From CAIVAT01 sp037128705 (GTDB lineage: Bacteria; Bacteroidota; Bacteroidia; Bacteroidales; FEN-979), in NCBI GenBank assembly GCA_037128705.1, contig JBAXVX010000009.1:51160-115159 (forward strand): a DNA stretch of 64,000 nt, given 5' to 3'. Under the pieces are notes generated by a model that saw only the letters and a list, made by a program, of their open reading frames with translations, made no database searches and had not been told where the DNA came from. A program made the translations under genes and the position numbers. How positions within the stretch are numbered: the stretch's first letter is position 1; each line of letters opens with the position of its first letter. This document shows positions 27,219-35,674 of the stretch, piece after piece.

Positions 27219-28513
27219 TGTTTCCAGAAGTTTATCTCGTTTAGGATATACTGTGTCCTGATCTGATAGACCAACCCGGCATGTTTTGCCTCTATCAGGT
27301 TCTTAATTGCCAGGATGTAATCGGTAATCAAGGCTGCCCCGGTATTTAAAAGGATTTTATCGGCGGCAACCAATTCATGTGAAAGTGAAATCTGCTTTTC
27401 GTTTTCCTGCATATACCGGCGGGTTGTTTCCAGTTCGGACTGCAAGTGCCTGAGTTGGGAATGATAGCGGAACCGGAAATTATCCTGGTAGTTCTTCCGG
27501 GTTTCTTCCTGCATGCGGATCTTCTGGTAATTAAATTTCCTTTGATTTCCGTCAAATATGGGCAGGGTCATGCTCAACCCGGCGCTGATGCCCAAATTCT
27601 GATACAGGTACTGCGGTTCGTTGTTAATCAAACCGCCATCGGCAAACCAGCTCACGACAGGTTTATACCTGCGGTCGATCAGCAGTTTCTCATTTTTTAT
27701 CACCAGGCTGTCGATGACAAAACTGCGGAAAAATATGGAATTTTCTTCAGTCTTCCCCAGGTTATCATGGATGACGGGCAACGCCAGGTCGCAAAGAACC
27801 GTATCCCCGATGCCGCAGATCAGGTTGAGGTTCCACCATTCCCTCCTGTACTGGAGGTCAAGATCCCGGATATTTCGCCCTAGATTGAGCATTTCAACCT
27901 GCATTGAAAGATAGTCGGTTTGCCGGTAGATCCCTTTTTCGGTCCAGGCTTTCAAAATGGCCGCTTCGTTCTTCAATGAGGACAAGATCTCCTCCTGAAA
28001 TGTAAGTTCTTCCCTGGCAGCATAGGCAGCGAGGTATTGCGCCGTGATGGCCTTTTTCAATTCATTCAGACTAATATTTTTTGCATTTTTAAGTTTTCCG
28101 GACTCCAGCCCGTACTTCTCTGAATGGGCTTCCCGGTTTTTTTTATTAAAGATATCCTGGTTTACATTGATGGTGCCAATGAGGTTTTGCCCGTTGGTGA
28201 TCACATCGCTGTAACCCCAATCGTTTATCACGGGGGCGTACATCATCAATCCGTTGAAATTAACCTGGGGCAGGTAGCTGGCCCGGGAAATAAGGCTATC
28301 GTATTGGTTTAAAAGGATCTGGCTGGACAGGTCCTGTAAAACCGGGCTGTGTTTCACACCATTGTCGATGTAATCAGAAAGGGTACAGACCTGGCTCATA
28401 CCGGGATGGCAGATGAGCAGTTGAAGAAGGCAGGCAATCGCAATCCGTGATGAATGAAACACGCTGTGTAATTTTGCATTCAAATGTAAAGGACATTTTC
28501 CGATTTCAGGCAT
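27215..28513 (-). CDS. TolC-family outer-membrane efflux channel protein
   Basis: The protein of about 430 residues has a signal-like segment (IAIACLLQLLICHPGMSQ) and then long alternating helices and beta segments of the TolC type. SYLPQVNFNG and SAGLSMTLPIFDGNQR are typical of the two strand regions. The start is uncertain: ATG at 28513 gives a shorter leader, and the frame is also open from an ATG at 28546. It is the first gene of the efflux operon. No TAnnTTTG element was found upstream. Confidence 0.87.
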   Translation of the reverse strand: MPEIGKCPLHLNAKLHSVFHSSRIAIACLLQLLICHPGMSQVCTLSDYIDNGVKHSPVLQDLSSQILLNQYDSLISRASYLPQVNFNGLMMYAPVINDWGYSDVITNGQNLIGTINVNQDIFNKKNREAHSEKYGLESGKLKNAKNISLNELKKAITAQYLAAYAAREELTFQEEILSSLKNEAAILKAWTEKGIYRQTDYLSMQVEMLNLGRNIRDLDLQYRREWWNLNLICGIGDTVLCDLALPVIHDNLGKTEENSIFFRSFVIDSLVIKNEKLLIDRRYKPVVSWFADGGLINNEPQYLYQNLGISAGLSMTLPIFDGNQRKFNYQKIRMQEETRKNYQDNFRFRYHSQLRHLQSELETTRRYMQENEKQISLSHELVAADKILLNTGAALITDYILAIKNLIEAKHAGLVYQIRTQYILNEINFWKQ

Positions 28514-28546
28514 AGGTTCATCAACCTTAAGGGAATTCCTGGTCAA

Positions 28547-28774
28547 CGATCGAAAGAGCTAAAATACAAAGATCCACACATTGAACCCGTTTTTCCGGCC
28601 GGAACAATAGCGGTATATTCCCGGAACGGTTTCGCCGCGTTCACATCAAGTAAACAAAAACAAAAACAATGGAAATCAGGAGGTGGATGCGTTTCATAGC
28701 GACCATCGATTTAATAATTATCAAAGTTACGACTTCATTTAATAACTTTGAGGAACGAATATTTGCTTCCGGCC
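28547..28774. other. Non-coding stretch between the efflux operon and the cinA region
   Basis: These bases separate the divergent tolC-like gene and the small ORF before cinA. Apart from the candidate -7 element at 28743-28750, a partly repeated CCGGAAC near 28605-28640 and a doubtful 65-codon ORF at 28669-28866, nothing was recognised. Confidence 0.4.
28743..28750 (+). promoter_or_regulatory. Candidate -7 element for the small ORF and cinA
   Basis: TAACTTTG matches TAnnTTTG. It is 24 bases before the ATG of a 48-codon ORF and 167 bases before cinA, a distance that suits the small ORF better than cinA alone. Confidence 0.4.
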
Positions 28775-28921
28775 ATGACCCTCGTTGCGATAGTAAAAAA
28801 AAACAAATTCTCCATACTGCTTGTTCTCTCCTTCGTATTGCTGGAAAACATCTCCTGGATCATTGAAAGTATCACATCTGTGAGGGATCTTAATTCAAGT
28901 CTGAAAGAAGAAAAAATATGA
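28775..28921 (+). CDS. Putative 48-residue membrane protein translationally coupled to cinA
   Basis: An uninterrupted 48-codon frame starts with ATG and encodes a basic start (MTLVAIVKKNK), a hydrophobic helix (FSILLVLSFVLLENISWII) and a charged tail ending LKEEKI. Its TGA overlaps the cinA ATG as ATGA, the usual sign of coupled translation, and a promoter-like TAACTTTG lies 24 bases upstream. It is too short to recognise by family. It could be a real small membrane protein or a leader frame that controls cinA. Chance is possible at this length. Confidence 0.45.
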   Translation: MTLVAIVKKNKFSILLVLSFVLLENISWIIESITSVRDLNSSLKEEKI

Positions 28922-30186
28922 ATGTTGAAATAATCAATATCGGCGATGAATTGCTGATCGGGCAGGTCATCAACACCAATGCTTCCTGGATGGCAGAACA
29001 GTTAAACCTGTCGGGATTCTCGGTCAGTCAGGTTACGGTGATCCGCGATGACCGGGAGCATATCCTTGCATCACTAACCGGGGCGGAGCTGCGTGCCGGG
29101 ATCGTACTAATCTCGGGAGGGATTGGCCCTACAAAGGATGACATCACCAAGCACACCCTGTGTGAATTCTTCGAAACCCGGCTTGTTTTTAATGAAGCGG
29201 CCTACCGCGATGTTGAGGAGATCTTTGCCAGGCGGGGCTATGCGGTCACCGAGCTCAACCGGCAGCAGGCCGAACTGCCTGAAACTTGCACAGGCATCCC
29301 CAATAAAGCCGGCACTGCACGGGGCATGTGGTTTGAGAAGGATCGTACCGTAGGCGGGAAAACAATTTTTGTCTCCATGCCGGGCGTACCCTTCGAGATG
29401 AAGGGAATGATGACCGGGTATGTCATACCAAGATTAAAAGAGATATTTCAAACCCCATTCATCTATCACAGGACCCTGCTGACCCAGGGTATCGGAGAGT
29501 CCTTCCTGGCCGCCCACATCGAAAACTGGGAATCGGCCCTTCCCGGGAATATAAAACTGGCCTATTTGCCTCAACCGGGAATTGTCCGGCTCAGGTTATC
29601 GGGCACGGGCAGCCAGGAGCAGATCGTCCGGAAACAGGTGGATGCTGAAGCTGCAAAGCTGGAAAACCTCATCACGGAATATCTGTTTGGCTATGATGAG
29701 GACACCCTCGAAGAGATCATAGGAAAGTTATTAAAGGCCAATAACAAGACCCTGGCCACGGCCGAAAGCTGTACAGGAGGCTATATCGCCCATCTCATCA
29801 CCAGCATCCCGGGGAGTTCTGCCTATTTCAAAGGATCTGTCGTGCCATACGCCAACCAGATCAAGCAGAACATCCTGTTTATCCCCGACGATCTCCTGGA
29901 AAAGCACGGTGCTGTCAGCAGGGAGGTGGTTGCCGAAATGGCACTTGCAACTCAGACACTGTTTGACGTTGATTACGTGATCGCCACTTCCGGCATTGCC
30001 GGACCCGATGGCGGAACACCTGAAAAACCTGTCGGATCAACCTGGATAGCCATTGCCACACCGGAGGAGGTCCTGGCACGCCATTACACCTTCGGCGACA
30101 GCCGCGATCGGAACATACGGAGAACGGCGTTGCAGGCGCTGAATCTGCTCAGGAAACAGATCATCCTGGAAAAATCCAGGGAATAG
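28918..30186 (+). CDS. cinA: CinA: nicotinamide-nucleotide amidohydrolase / competence-damage protein
   Basis: The 422-residue protein has the full two-domain layout. The N-terminal MoCF-like domain has IINIGDELLIGQVINTN and LISGGIGPTKDD. The C-terminal amidohydrolase domain has ATAESCTGGYIAHLIT and ATSGIAGPDGGTPEKPVG. The C-terminal domain deamidates nicotinamide mononucleotide; the N-terminal domain has been linked to ADP-ribose pyrophosphatase activity. The start ATG overlaps the stop of a 48-codon ORF. rpmB follows in the same direction but has its own promoter. Confidence 0.95.
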   Translation: MNVEIINIGDELLIGQVINTNASWMAEQLNLSGFSVSQVTVIRDDREHILASLTGAELRAGIVLISGGIGPTKDDITKHTLCEFFETRLVFNEAAYRDVEEIFARRGYAVTELNRQQAELPETCTGIPNKAGTARGMWFEKDRTVGGKTIFVSMPGVPFEMKGMMTGYVIPRLKEIFQTPFIYHRTLLTQGIGESFLAAHIENWESALPGNIKLAYLPQPGIVRLRLSGTGSQEQIVRKQVDAEAAKLENLITEYLFGYDEDTLEEIIGKLLKANNKTLATAESCTGGYIAHLITSIPGSSAYFKGSVVPYANQIKQNILFIPDDLLEKHGAVSREVVAEMALATQTLFDVDYVIATSGIAGPDGGTPEKPVGSTWIAIATPEEVLARHYTFGDSRDRNIRRTALQALNLLRKQIILEKSRE

Positions 30187-30238
30187 GACTGGGATTTTCA
30201 GTCTAATTTCGGTTTGATTCTGATCTTTCGGTTTTTTC

Positions 30239-30270
30239 TTTGGTATTTTAAAATATAATACCTATTTTTG
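30239..30270 (+). promoter_or_regulatory. Bacteroidota-type promoter for rpmB
   Basis: TTTG at 30239-30242 and TATTTTTG at 30263-30270 are 20 bases apart, a full consensus match. The rpmB ATG is 36 bases downstream. Confidence 0.65.
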
Positions 30271-30306
30271 CACTCCATTTTGAAGTACCTATTAATCAGG
30301 ATAGCC

Positions 30307-30546
30307 ATGGCAAGGATTTGTGAAATCACTGGAAAGATTGCAATCAAGGGACATAAAGTCTCTCACTCCAATAAGAAATCGAAACGTTGGTTCAGCCCCA
30401 ACATTCAAACCAAAACCTTCTTTGTGCAGGAAGAAAACCGTGATATTAAGCTGAGAGTATCGGCCGAAGGGTTGCGCCACATGAATAAAAAGGGCGTATA
30501 TGTCTGCATCAAGGAAGCAAGGGAAAAGGGATATCTTACCAAGTAA
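30307..30546 (+). CDS. rpmB: 50S ribosomal protein L28
   Basis: The 79-residue protein MARICEITGK... has the L28 signatures GHKVSHSNKKSKR and LRVSAEGLRHMNKKG. No CxxC zinc ribbons are present (the C-minus form). The frame is open from a TTG at 30268, but that lies within the promoter and the ATG at 30307 fits the family. In many Bacteroidota rpmB is followed by rpmG and a DUF4295 gene; here a terminator and unrelated genes follow instead. Confidence 0.95.
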   Translation: MARICEITGKIAIKGHKVSHSNKKSKRWFSPNIQTKTFFVQEENRDIKLRVSAEGLRHMNKKGVYVCIKEAREKGYLTK

Positions 30547-30563
30547 GTTATTTTTCATGGGTA

Positions 30564-30596
30564 AAAATGCTGTTACCGGGTAACAGCATTTTTTTT
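30564..30596 (+). terminator. Rho-independent terminator after rpmB
   Basis: An 11-bp perfect stem (AATGCTGTTAC with GTAACAGCATT), loop CGG and a following T-run lie about 20 bases after the rpmB stop. Confidence 0.9.
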
Positions 30597-30663
30597 GCCC
30601 CTTCCGACAGGAAATAAATAGCTGGATTTAACGTTTTAACAGACTAAGAACCACCATCCGCGA

Positions 30664-31323
30664 ATGAATAAAAGCCTGTATTTTCTCCTTCTCTTACTCT
30701 GTTTTCCATTTATCGGAAAATCGCAGCAGGTCCAGAACCAGGATGACAACAGTACCTTAGTGCAATTTTCAGGGATGACCATTACGGCCGACAGCCTCAA
30801 CCCGGTTCCCTATGCCCGCATCATTGATATTTGCAGCCACCGTGGTACGACGACCGATGTAAATGGTTACTTCTCCTTTGTGGCGCATAAAAGCGACACC
30901 GTAATCTTTTCAGCCCTCGGTTTTAAACCGGCCTCTTTCATCATCCCCGACACCATCACCAAGCAGAGATATTCCCTCATCCAGCTGATGTCGTCCGACA
31001 CGCTTACACTGGCGGCGGCCTACATTTTTCCCTGGCCAACCCTGGAAGATTTTAAAAGGGCCTTCGTGGAATTGAAAATTCCTGACGATGACCTGGAGAT
31101 TGCCCGAAAAAACCTGATGGACGCGGATATCCGCATGCGTGCCGAAGATTATCCGATGGATGCAAACATGAATTACCGGAACTACATCGACAAGGAAACC
31201 AGCAAGCTTTACTACTTTGGGCAGCAACAACCCTTCAACATATTCAATCCCTTTGCCTGGGCGAAATTCATCAAAGCCTGGAAGGATGGAAAGTTCAAAT
31301 CGAAGGAGGAGCGATTAAAATAA
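30664..31323 (+). CDS. Exported protein with carboxypeptidase-like regulatory domain
   Basis: The 219-residue protein starts with a signal peptide (MNKSLYFLLLLLCFPFIGKSQ). A CarboxypepD_reg-like beta-sandwich covers about residues 35-110 (PVPYARIIDI, TTDVNGYFSFVAHKSDTVIF, LGFKP). The last 100 residues, rich in Asp, Tyr and Phe, are not recognised. In Bacteroidota such stand-alone domains often accompany TonB-dependent receptors, and a receptor gene with the same N-terminal domain follows after 8 bases, so the two are probably one operon. The molecular role is unknown. Confidence 0.75.
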   Translation: MNKSLYFLLLLLCFPFIGKSQQVQNQDDNSTLVQFSGMTITADSLNPVPYARIIDICSHRGTTTDVNGYFSFVAHKSDTVIFSALGFKPASFIIPDTITKQRYSLIQLMSSDTLTLAAAYIFPWPTLEDFKRAFVELKIPDDDLEIARKNLMDADIRMRAEDYPMDANMNYRNYIDKETSKLYYFGQQQPFNIFNPFAWAKFIKAWKDGKFKSKEERLK

Positions 31324-31331
31324 CATCCTGT

Positions 31332-33773
31332 TTGAAAAAACTGTTTCAAATATTCGTTTTACTGTTAAGTTCGGTGACCACGGTTGTGTGCGCCCAGCAA
31401 GCCACCAGCAACCCCGGGACCCTGTCAGGATGGGTCACCCTCTCCGGATCAAAACAACCCCTTCAGTTTGTCAACCTGGCAGTAAAAGGAACAACCATTG
31501 GTGCCACCACCGACAGGGAGGGACGATTTGAAATGAAGGTTCCTCCCGATACGAATATGGTCATCTTGTTTTCCTATGTCGGTTATGTCACCGATTCGGT
31601 CTCTTTTAAAATTTCAGGCGGAGAGCACAAGAGCATCAGGCTGACAATGACACCCAGTGCTACGCAACTTGAATCCATTGAGATAAAAGACCAGCAGTTG
31701 CGGACTAATTCGTTCAGCCGACTTGATCCAAAGGTGGTCACATTTATTCCGACCATCAATGCAAGCGTGGAGGATCTCATCAAAACCATGCCCGGCGTTT
31801 CATCACGAAACGAATTGAGTTCGCAATACTCGGTTCGTGGCGGAAACTTTGACGAGAACCTGGTTTTTGTCAACGACATTGAGATATACCGGCCCTTTCT
31901 TGTCCGCTCGGGGCAGCAGGAGGGACAAAGTTTTCTGAATCCCGATCTCGTTTCAGGGATATCCTTTTCGGCCGGCGGATTTGATGCCAAGTATGGCGAT
32001 AAAATGTCGTCGGTACTCGATATCAAATACAAAAAGCCGACTGAATTCGCCGCCTCTTTCGATGTAAGTCTCCTGGGCGCTTCTGGTCATGTGGAGGGGA
32101 CTTTTACCAAGAAATTTTCCTATCTCCTGGGGGCCCGGTACAAGACCAACGCCTATCTGCTCAAAGGACTGGATACGAAAGGAAATTACAAACCACGTTT
32201 TTTCGATATCCAGGGAATGCTCAATTATGAATTCAACAAGAAATGGGAGTTATCTGTGCTGGGGACCTTTACAAACAATGACTACAAACTGATCCCTGAA
32301 ACACGGGAAACCAGCTTCGGGACCCTGGATGAGGCCTATAAGATTACCATCTTTTTCGATGGCCAGGAGGTTGACCGCTATCAGAACTGGTTGTCGGCGC
32401 TTACCCTCACTTATCGCCCCACGAGCAATATCCGCCTGAAACTGATCTCATCTGCATTTCAGACCTACGAGGCCGAAACATATGATATCTCGGGAGAATA
32501 CTGGCTTGGCAAACTTGAGGTTTTCCAGGGGAACAGCCAGGGCCAGATCACCGAGATCATGGGTGTGGGCGCCTACCTGCAACACGCCAGGAATTACCTC
32601 GATGGCACTGTGTTCAACATCGAGCACCGCGGATCGTGGGATAAGGCGAACAGCAGCATGAGCTGGGGCATCAAATACCAGCATGAATATTTCAAGTACG
32701 CCGTGAATGAATGGGAATTGCAGGATTCGGCCGGGTATTCACTCCCCCATCCGCATGATTCCCTGGGGTCGACCAATCCTCCCAAAAACGATCTTTACCT
32801 TTACAATGTCATCCAAACCAACAGCACGGTCAACACCAACCGCTATTCGGCCTTCATCCAGGATACATGGACCTTCAAAAACGAGACAAATGACATTTCA
32901 CTCACGGCAGGTTTGCGCGCCATCTTTTATGATTACAACAGCCAGTTTTCACTGAATCCAAGGATCAATGTATCATTCAAGCCGCACTGGAAACACGAAA
33001 CCGTTTTCAGGATTGCAGCAGGTTATTATTCACAGCCACCCACCTTCCGTGAAATGACCAACCTGCAGGGCGACGTTGTTCCCGGGCTGAAGGCACAAAC
33101 ATCCATCCAGGTGGTGGCAGGCTCTGATTACTATTTTAAGGCCTGGAGCCGTCCGTTTAAATTCGTGGCTGAGGTTTACTATAAAAATATCCAGAACCTG
33201 ATCCCCTATGAAATTGATAACCTGAAGATACGATATTATGGCACCAATGACGCCCATGGATACGCCACAGGGATTGATTTCAGGGTGAACGGTGAATTTG
33301 TCAAGGGGGCTGAATCGTGGGCCAGTTTATCCTTTATGAAAACAGAAGAATATTATGAGGGATCGTGGATCCCGAGACCGACAGATCAAAGAATGAGCCT
33401 GGCTATCTTTTTCCAGGATTATATTCCCAAATTTCCGACCTGGAAAATGAACCTCACCCTGGTATATGGTACCGGCCTTCCGTTCGGACCGCCGGACTCA
33501 CCCCGGAAAGACCAGACCCTGCGCATTCCTCCTTACCGCCGTGTCGACATTGGGTTGTCGAAACAACTGATCAGCGAGCAAACCAAATTTTCTTCCAAAA
33601 ATCCGCTTCGCGCCTTTAAGTCCATGTGGCTGTCACTGGAAATTTTCAACCTGTTGCAAATCAACAATACCGTTTCGTACCAGTGGGTCACCGACATCAA
33701 TGGCAAAGAGTACGCGGTTCCCAATTACCTGACCCCGAGAATGTTCAATTTGAAACTGGTGGCGCAGTTTTAG
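31332..33773 (+). CDS. TonB-dependent outer-membrane receptor with CarboxypepD_reg domain
   Basis: The 813-residue protein has a signal peptide (KKLFQIFVLLLSSVTTVVCAQ), an N-terminal carboxypeptidase-like domain (residues about 30-115), a plug domain (MPGVSSRNELSSQYSVRGGNFDEN) and a 22-strand-type barrel ending in LKLVAQF with terminal Phe. It imports an unknown substrate across the outer membrane with TonB energy. There is no SusD partner, so it is not a typical SusCD glycan system. The start is TTG at 31332; no ATG upstream keeps the signal peptide in frame. An octamer array begins right after its stop. Confidence 0.88.
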   Translation: MKKLFQIFVLLLSSVTTVVCAQQATSNPGTLSGWVTLSGSKQPLQFVNLAVKGTTIGATTDREGRFEMKVPPDTNMVILFSYVGYVTDSVSFKISGGEHKSIRLTMTPSATQLESIEIKDQQLRTNSFSRLDPKVVTFIPTINASVEDLIKTMPGVSSRNELSSQYSVRGGNFDENLVFVNDIEIYRPFLVRSGQQEGQSFLNPDLVSGISFSAGGFDAKYGDKMSSVLDIKYKKPTEFAASFDVSLLGASGHVEGTFTKKFSYLLGARYKTNAYLLKGLDTKGNYKPRFFDIQGMLNYEFNKKWELSVLGTFTNNDYKLIPETRETSFGTLDEAYKITIFFDGQEVDRYQNWLSALTLTYRPTSNIRLKLISSAFQTYEAETYDISGEYWLGKLEVFQGNSQGQITEIMGVGAYLQHARNYLDGTVFNIEHRGSWDKANSSMSWGIKYQHEYFKYAVNEWELQDSAGYSLPHPHDSLGSTNPPKNDLYLYNVIQTNSTVNTNRYSAFIQDTWTFKNETNDISLTAGLRAIFYDYNSQFSLNPRINVSFKPHWKHETVFRIAAGYYSQPPTFREMTNLQGDVVPGLKAQTSIQVVAGSDYYFKAWSRPFKFVAEVYYKNIQNLIPYEIDNLKIRYYGTNDAHGYATGIDFRVNGEFVKGAESWASLSFMKTEEYYEGSWIPRPTDQRMSLAIFFQDYIPKFPTWKMNLTLVYGTGLPFGPPDSPRKDQTLRIPPYRRVDIGLSKQLISEQTKFSSKNPLRAFKSMWLSLEIFNLLQINNTVSYQWVTDINGKEYAVPNYLTPRMFNLKLVAQF

Positions 33774-33850
33774 GGGTGACAAGGTAACAGGGTAACAGGG
33801 TAACAGGGTAACAGGGTGATAAAGAAATGAAGTAAAAAATTCGTCATTCG
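33774..33850 (+). repeat. Composite octamer array after the TonB receptor gene
   Basis: After the stop come GGTGACAA, four GGTAACAG units and GGTGATAA (33775-33822), then AATGAAGT, an A-run, and TTCGTCA/TTCG heptamer pieces. The order octamers, AATGAAGT, A-run, heptamers recurs at 37930-38016 and 53679-53850. The end overlaps the stop codon of the convergent dipeptidase gene (33844-33846). Confidence 0.9.
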
Positions 33851-35580
33851 ACCTTCACTTTAAGCCTGTCGCCAGTCCCATAAATCATTCTTTTTTCCCA
33901 TTCCTTTCCATAGCCGGGCTGTGATGGCTTTTTGGGGATCCCTTTCCCGCTGCCGTTGTCGAGGAGTTTGAATCCATCGGTTTGCATGATATTCCCATCC
34001 TTATATTTCATGAAAAGGTAGTGATAGAAGTCCCGCCAGTCAGAAACCAATTGATTTCCTGTTTTGACCGAGTAATCCGTGATGCAGGCAATCCCCTCAG
34101 CGGGTGTTGCTTTATAAAGTGATGCTGCTTTTGTTTCAACAGCTTCAATCTCTTCCAGAAATTTATTTTCAAGTTTATCCTGGTATCTCTCCACCTCGGG
34201 GTGGATGACATTGTATCTTGAGTAACCAAAATTATTCACCTGGTTAAAGGTCCAGAATGCGGATGTCTCGGACCATTGGATCATCGACCCATTGCCGACT
34301 GCAAAGCTGTTTGGGATGGCTGTTATTCCACAGTACATGGGTGCAAAAACGCAACCATCGGCGTCATCGACTCCAAACCAGAAAATGCCGCCCATGACAT
34401 CGGGAAGCCATTGCCTCGACTGCGCCACAAAAACATACCCGGTTTGCTGAGTCGCAATTGCCCGTTCATGCAGGTATTCAATGCTGTCGACCTTGAATTC
34501 CATCGGGCGCCACCTGTAGGGAGCGCCGTAAGGTCCTGCGCCGAGATCAAAACGCATATCAAGCGGGGTTCCCTCGTAATGATCACGCATGGCCCTCATC
34601 ATTGACTGCAGCGATACCAGTGAGTCGGGCTTTACCCACAGGGGCAGCCGGTTGGTCACAAAACCATTCGGGTTGGGCGATCCGTCGGCAAATTTTGAAT
34701 CACGCCTGAGTTTTCCCAGCGCATAATCTGTACAGGCAGGATTGTTGCGAATTTCACTGTTTACCTGTCTGAAAAATGTCCAGATGCGTGCATCGCAGAA
34801 CCTGGCTCCGCCAAAGTTTACGGGGTTGTATACATCAGAGAAGGAGAAGGTTGAATCCGGACCTTTGAAAAATCGATGGGCACGGGCAAAGGTGACCACA
34901 TCGGGTGAATGGTAGCAATCCTGTTGCGTGTTGTTCCAGTCGTTCTTTGGCTGAAAAGGGAACCGGGTGATGCGCGCCTGGTTTGCATGACCGCTCACAA
35001 ATCCATCGGGGACCCTGCGTGCAACCCAAACCGCACCCTTTTCATATTTTCCCTTGCCGATCAGTTCAAGGATCCACGCCTCACGGGCATCGGAAATGGC
35101 AAACGACTCCCCGCTGGTGGCGTAACCATATTTTTCAACCAGGTCGGTCATTACCCGGATCATCTCCCGGGCCGTTTTCGACCGCTGCAACCCGATTTTC
35201 ATCAGGGAACCGTAATCGAGGATGGCACCCTGCTGCGAAGAAAGAGAGTCAAGGCCGCCCCAGGTATCTTCGCCGATGGCCACCTGGTGTTCATTCATGA
35301 AGCCAACCACGGTATAGGTTTCCGGTGATTCAGGTATCTGCCCCAGCAATTTCCCGTTCTCATAATGGATGATATCCAGCATACTTCCGTTTTCGTGTTT
35401 TCCACCCGGATAAAAAAACAGGGCACCATACCGGGTGTGACTGTCGGCTGCATAGGTGATCATCACCGACCCATCCTTACTGGCTCCTTTTGAAACAATG
35501 AGGTTGGTACATGCAATCAACGGATTGGCTAACAAAGCGATGGCAAACAACAAGGCTGATAAAATAGGTAGTTTTTTCAT
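33844..35580 (-). CDS. C69-family dipeptidase (exported)
   Basis: The 578-residue protein has a signal peptide ending before Cys24 in IACTNLIVSKGASKDG. In family C69 (PepD) this Cys becomes the N-terminal nucleophile after cleavage. MITYAADSHT, IGEDTWGG and AWILELIGKGK are further family blocks. Members cleave dipeptides or act as acid-ceramidase-like Ntn hydrolases. The position right behind the signal peptide suggests that processing and export are coupled, so the enzyme should act in the periplasm. Its stop TGA falls within a GAATGAC-type repeat unit. Confidence 0.88.
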   Translation of the reverse strand: MKKLPILSALLFAIALLANPLIACTNLIVSKGASKDGSVMITYAADSHTRYGALFFYPGGKHENGSMLDIIHYENGKLLGQIPESPETYTVVGFMNEHQVAIGEDTWGGLDSLSSQQGAILDYGSLMKIGLQRSKTAREMIRVMTDLVEKYGYATSGESFAISDAREAWILELIGKGKYEKGAVWVARRVPDGFVSGHANQARITRFPFQPKNDWNNTQQDCYHSPDVVTFARAHRFFKGPDSTFSFSDVYNPVNFGGARFCDARIWTFFRQVNSEIRNNPACTDYALGKLRRDSKFADGSPNPNGFVTNRLPLWVKPDSLVSLQSMMRAMRDHYEGTPLDMRFDLGAGPYGAPYRWRPMEFKVDSIEYLHERAIATQQTGYVFVAQSRQWLPDVMGGIFWFGVDDADGCVFAPMYCGITAIPNSFAVGNGSMIQWSETSAFWTFNQVNNFGYSRYNVIHPEVERYQDKLENKFLEEIEAVETKAASLYKATPAEGIACITDYSVKTGNQLVSDWRDFYHYLFMKYKDGNIMQTDGFKLLDNGSGKGIPKKPSQPGYGKEWEKRMIYGTGDRLKVKVE

Positions 35581-35628
35581 TGGTTCGCGATAAAAGGGTT
35601 GAACGGCTTAATCAAAAGATGAAAAAAA

Positions 35629-35655
35629 AGCCCCCGGAAAAAGATGCCGGAGGCT
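35629..35655 (-). terminator. Rho-independent terminator after the ornithine aminotransferase gene
   Basis: On the minus strand AGCC-x-CCGG pairs with CCGG-x-GGCT around a loop of about 8 bases, followed by a run of eight T. It lies 20 bases downstream of the gene's stop. Confidence 0.75.
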
Positions 35656-35674
35656 GTTTAGGTAAAATGTGATT

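Noticed and set aside
28669..28866. A 65-codon ORF upstream of cinA
   Set aside because: It overlaps the promoter-like element and the better-supported 48-codon frame, and shows no domain, signal or coupling.
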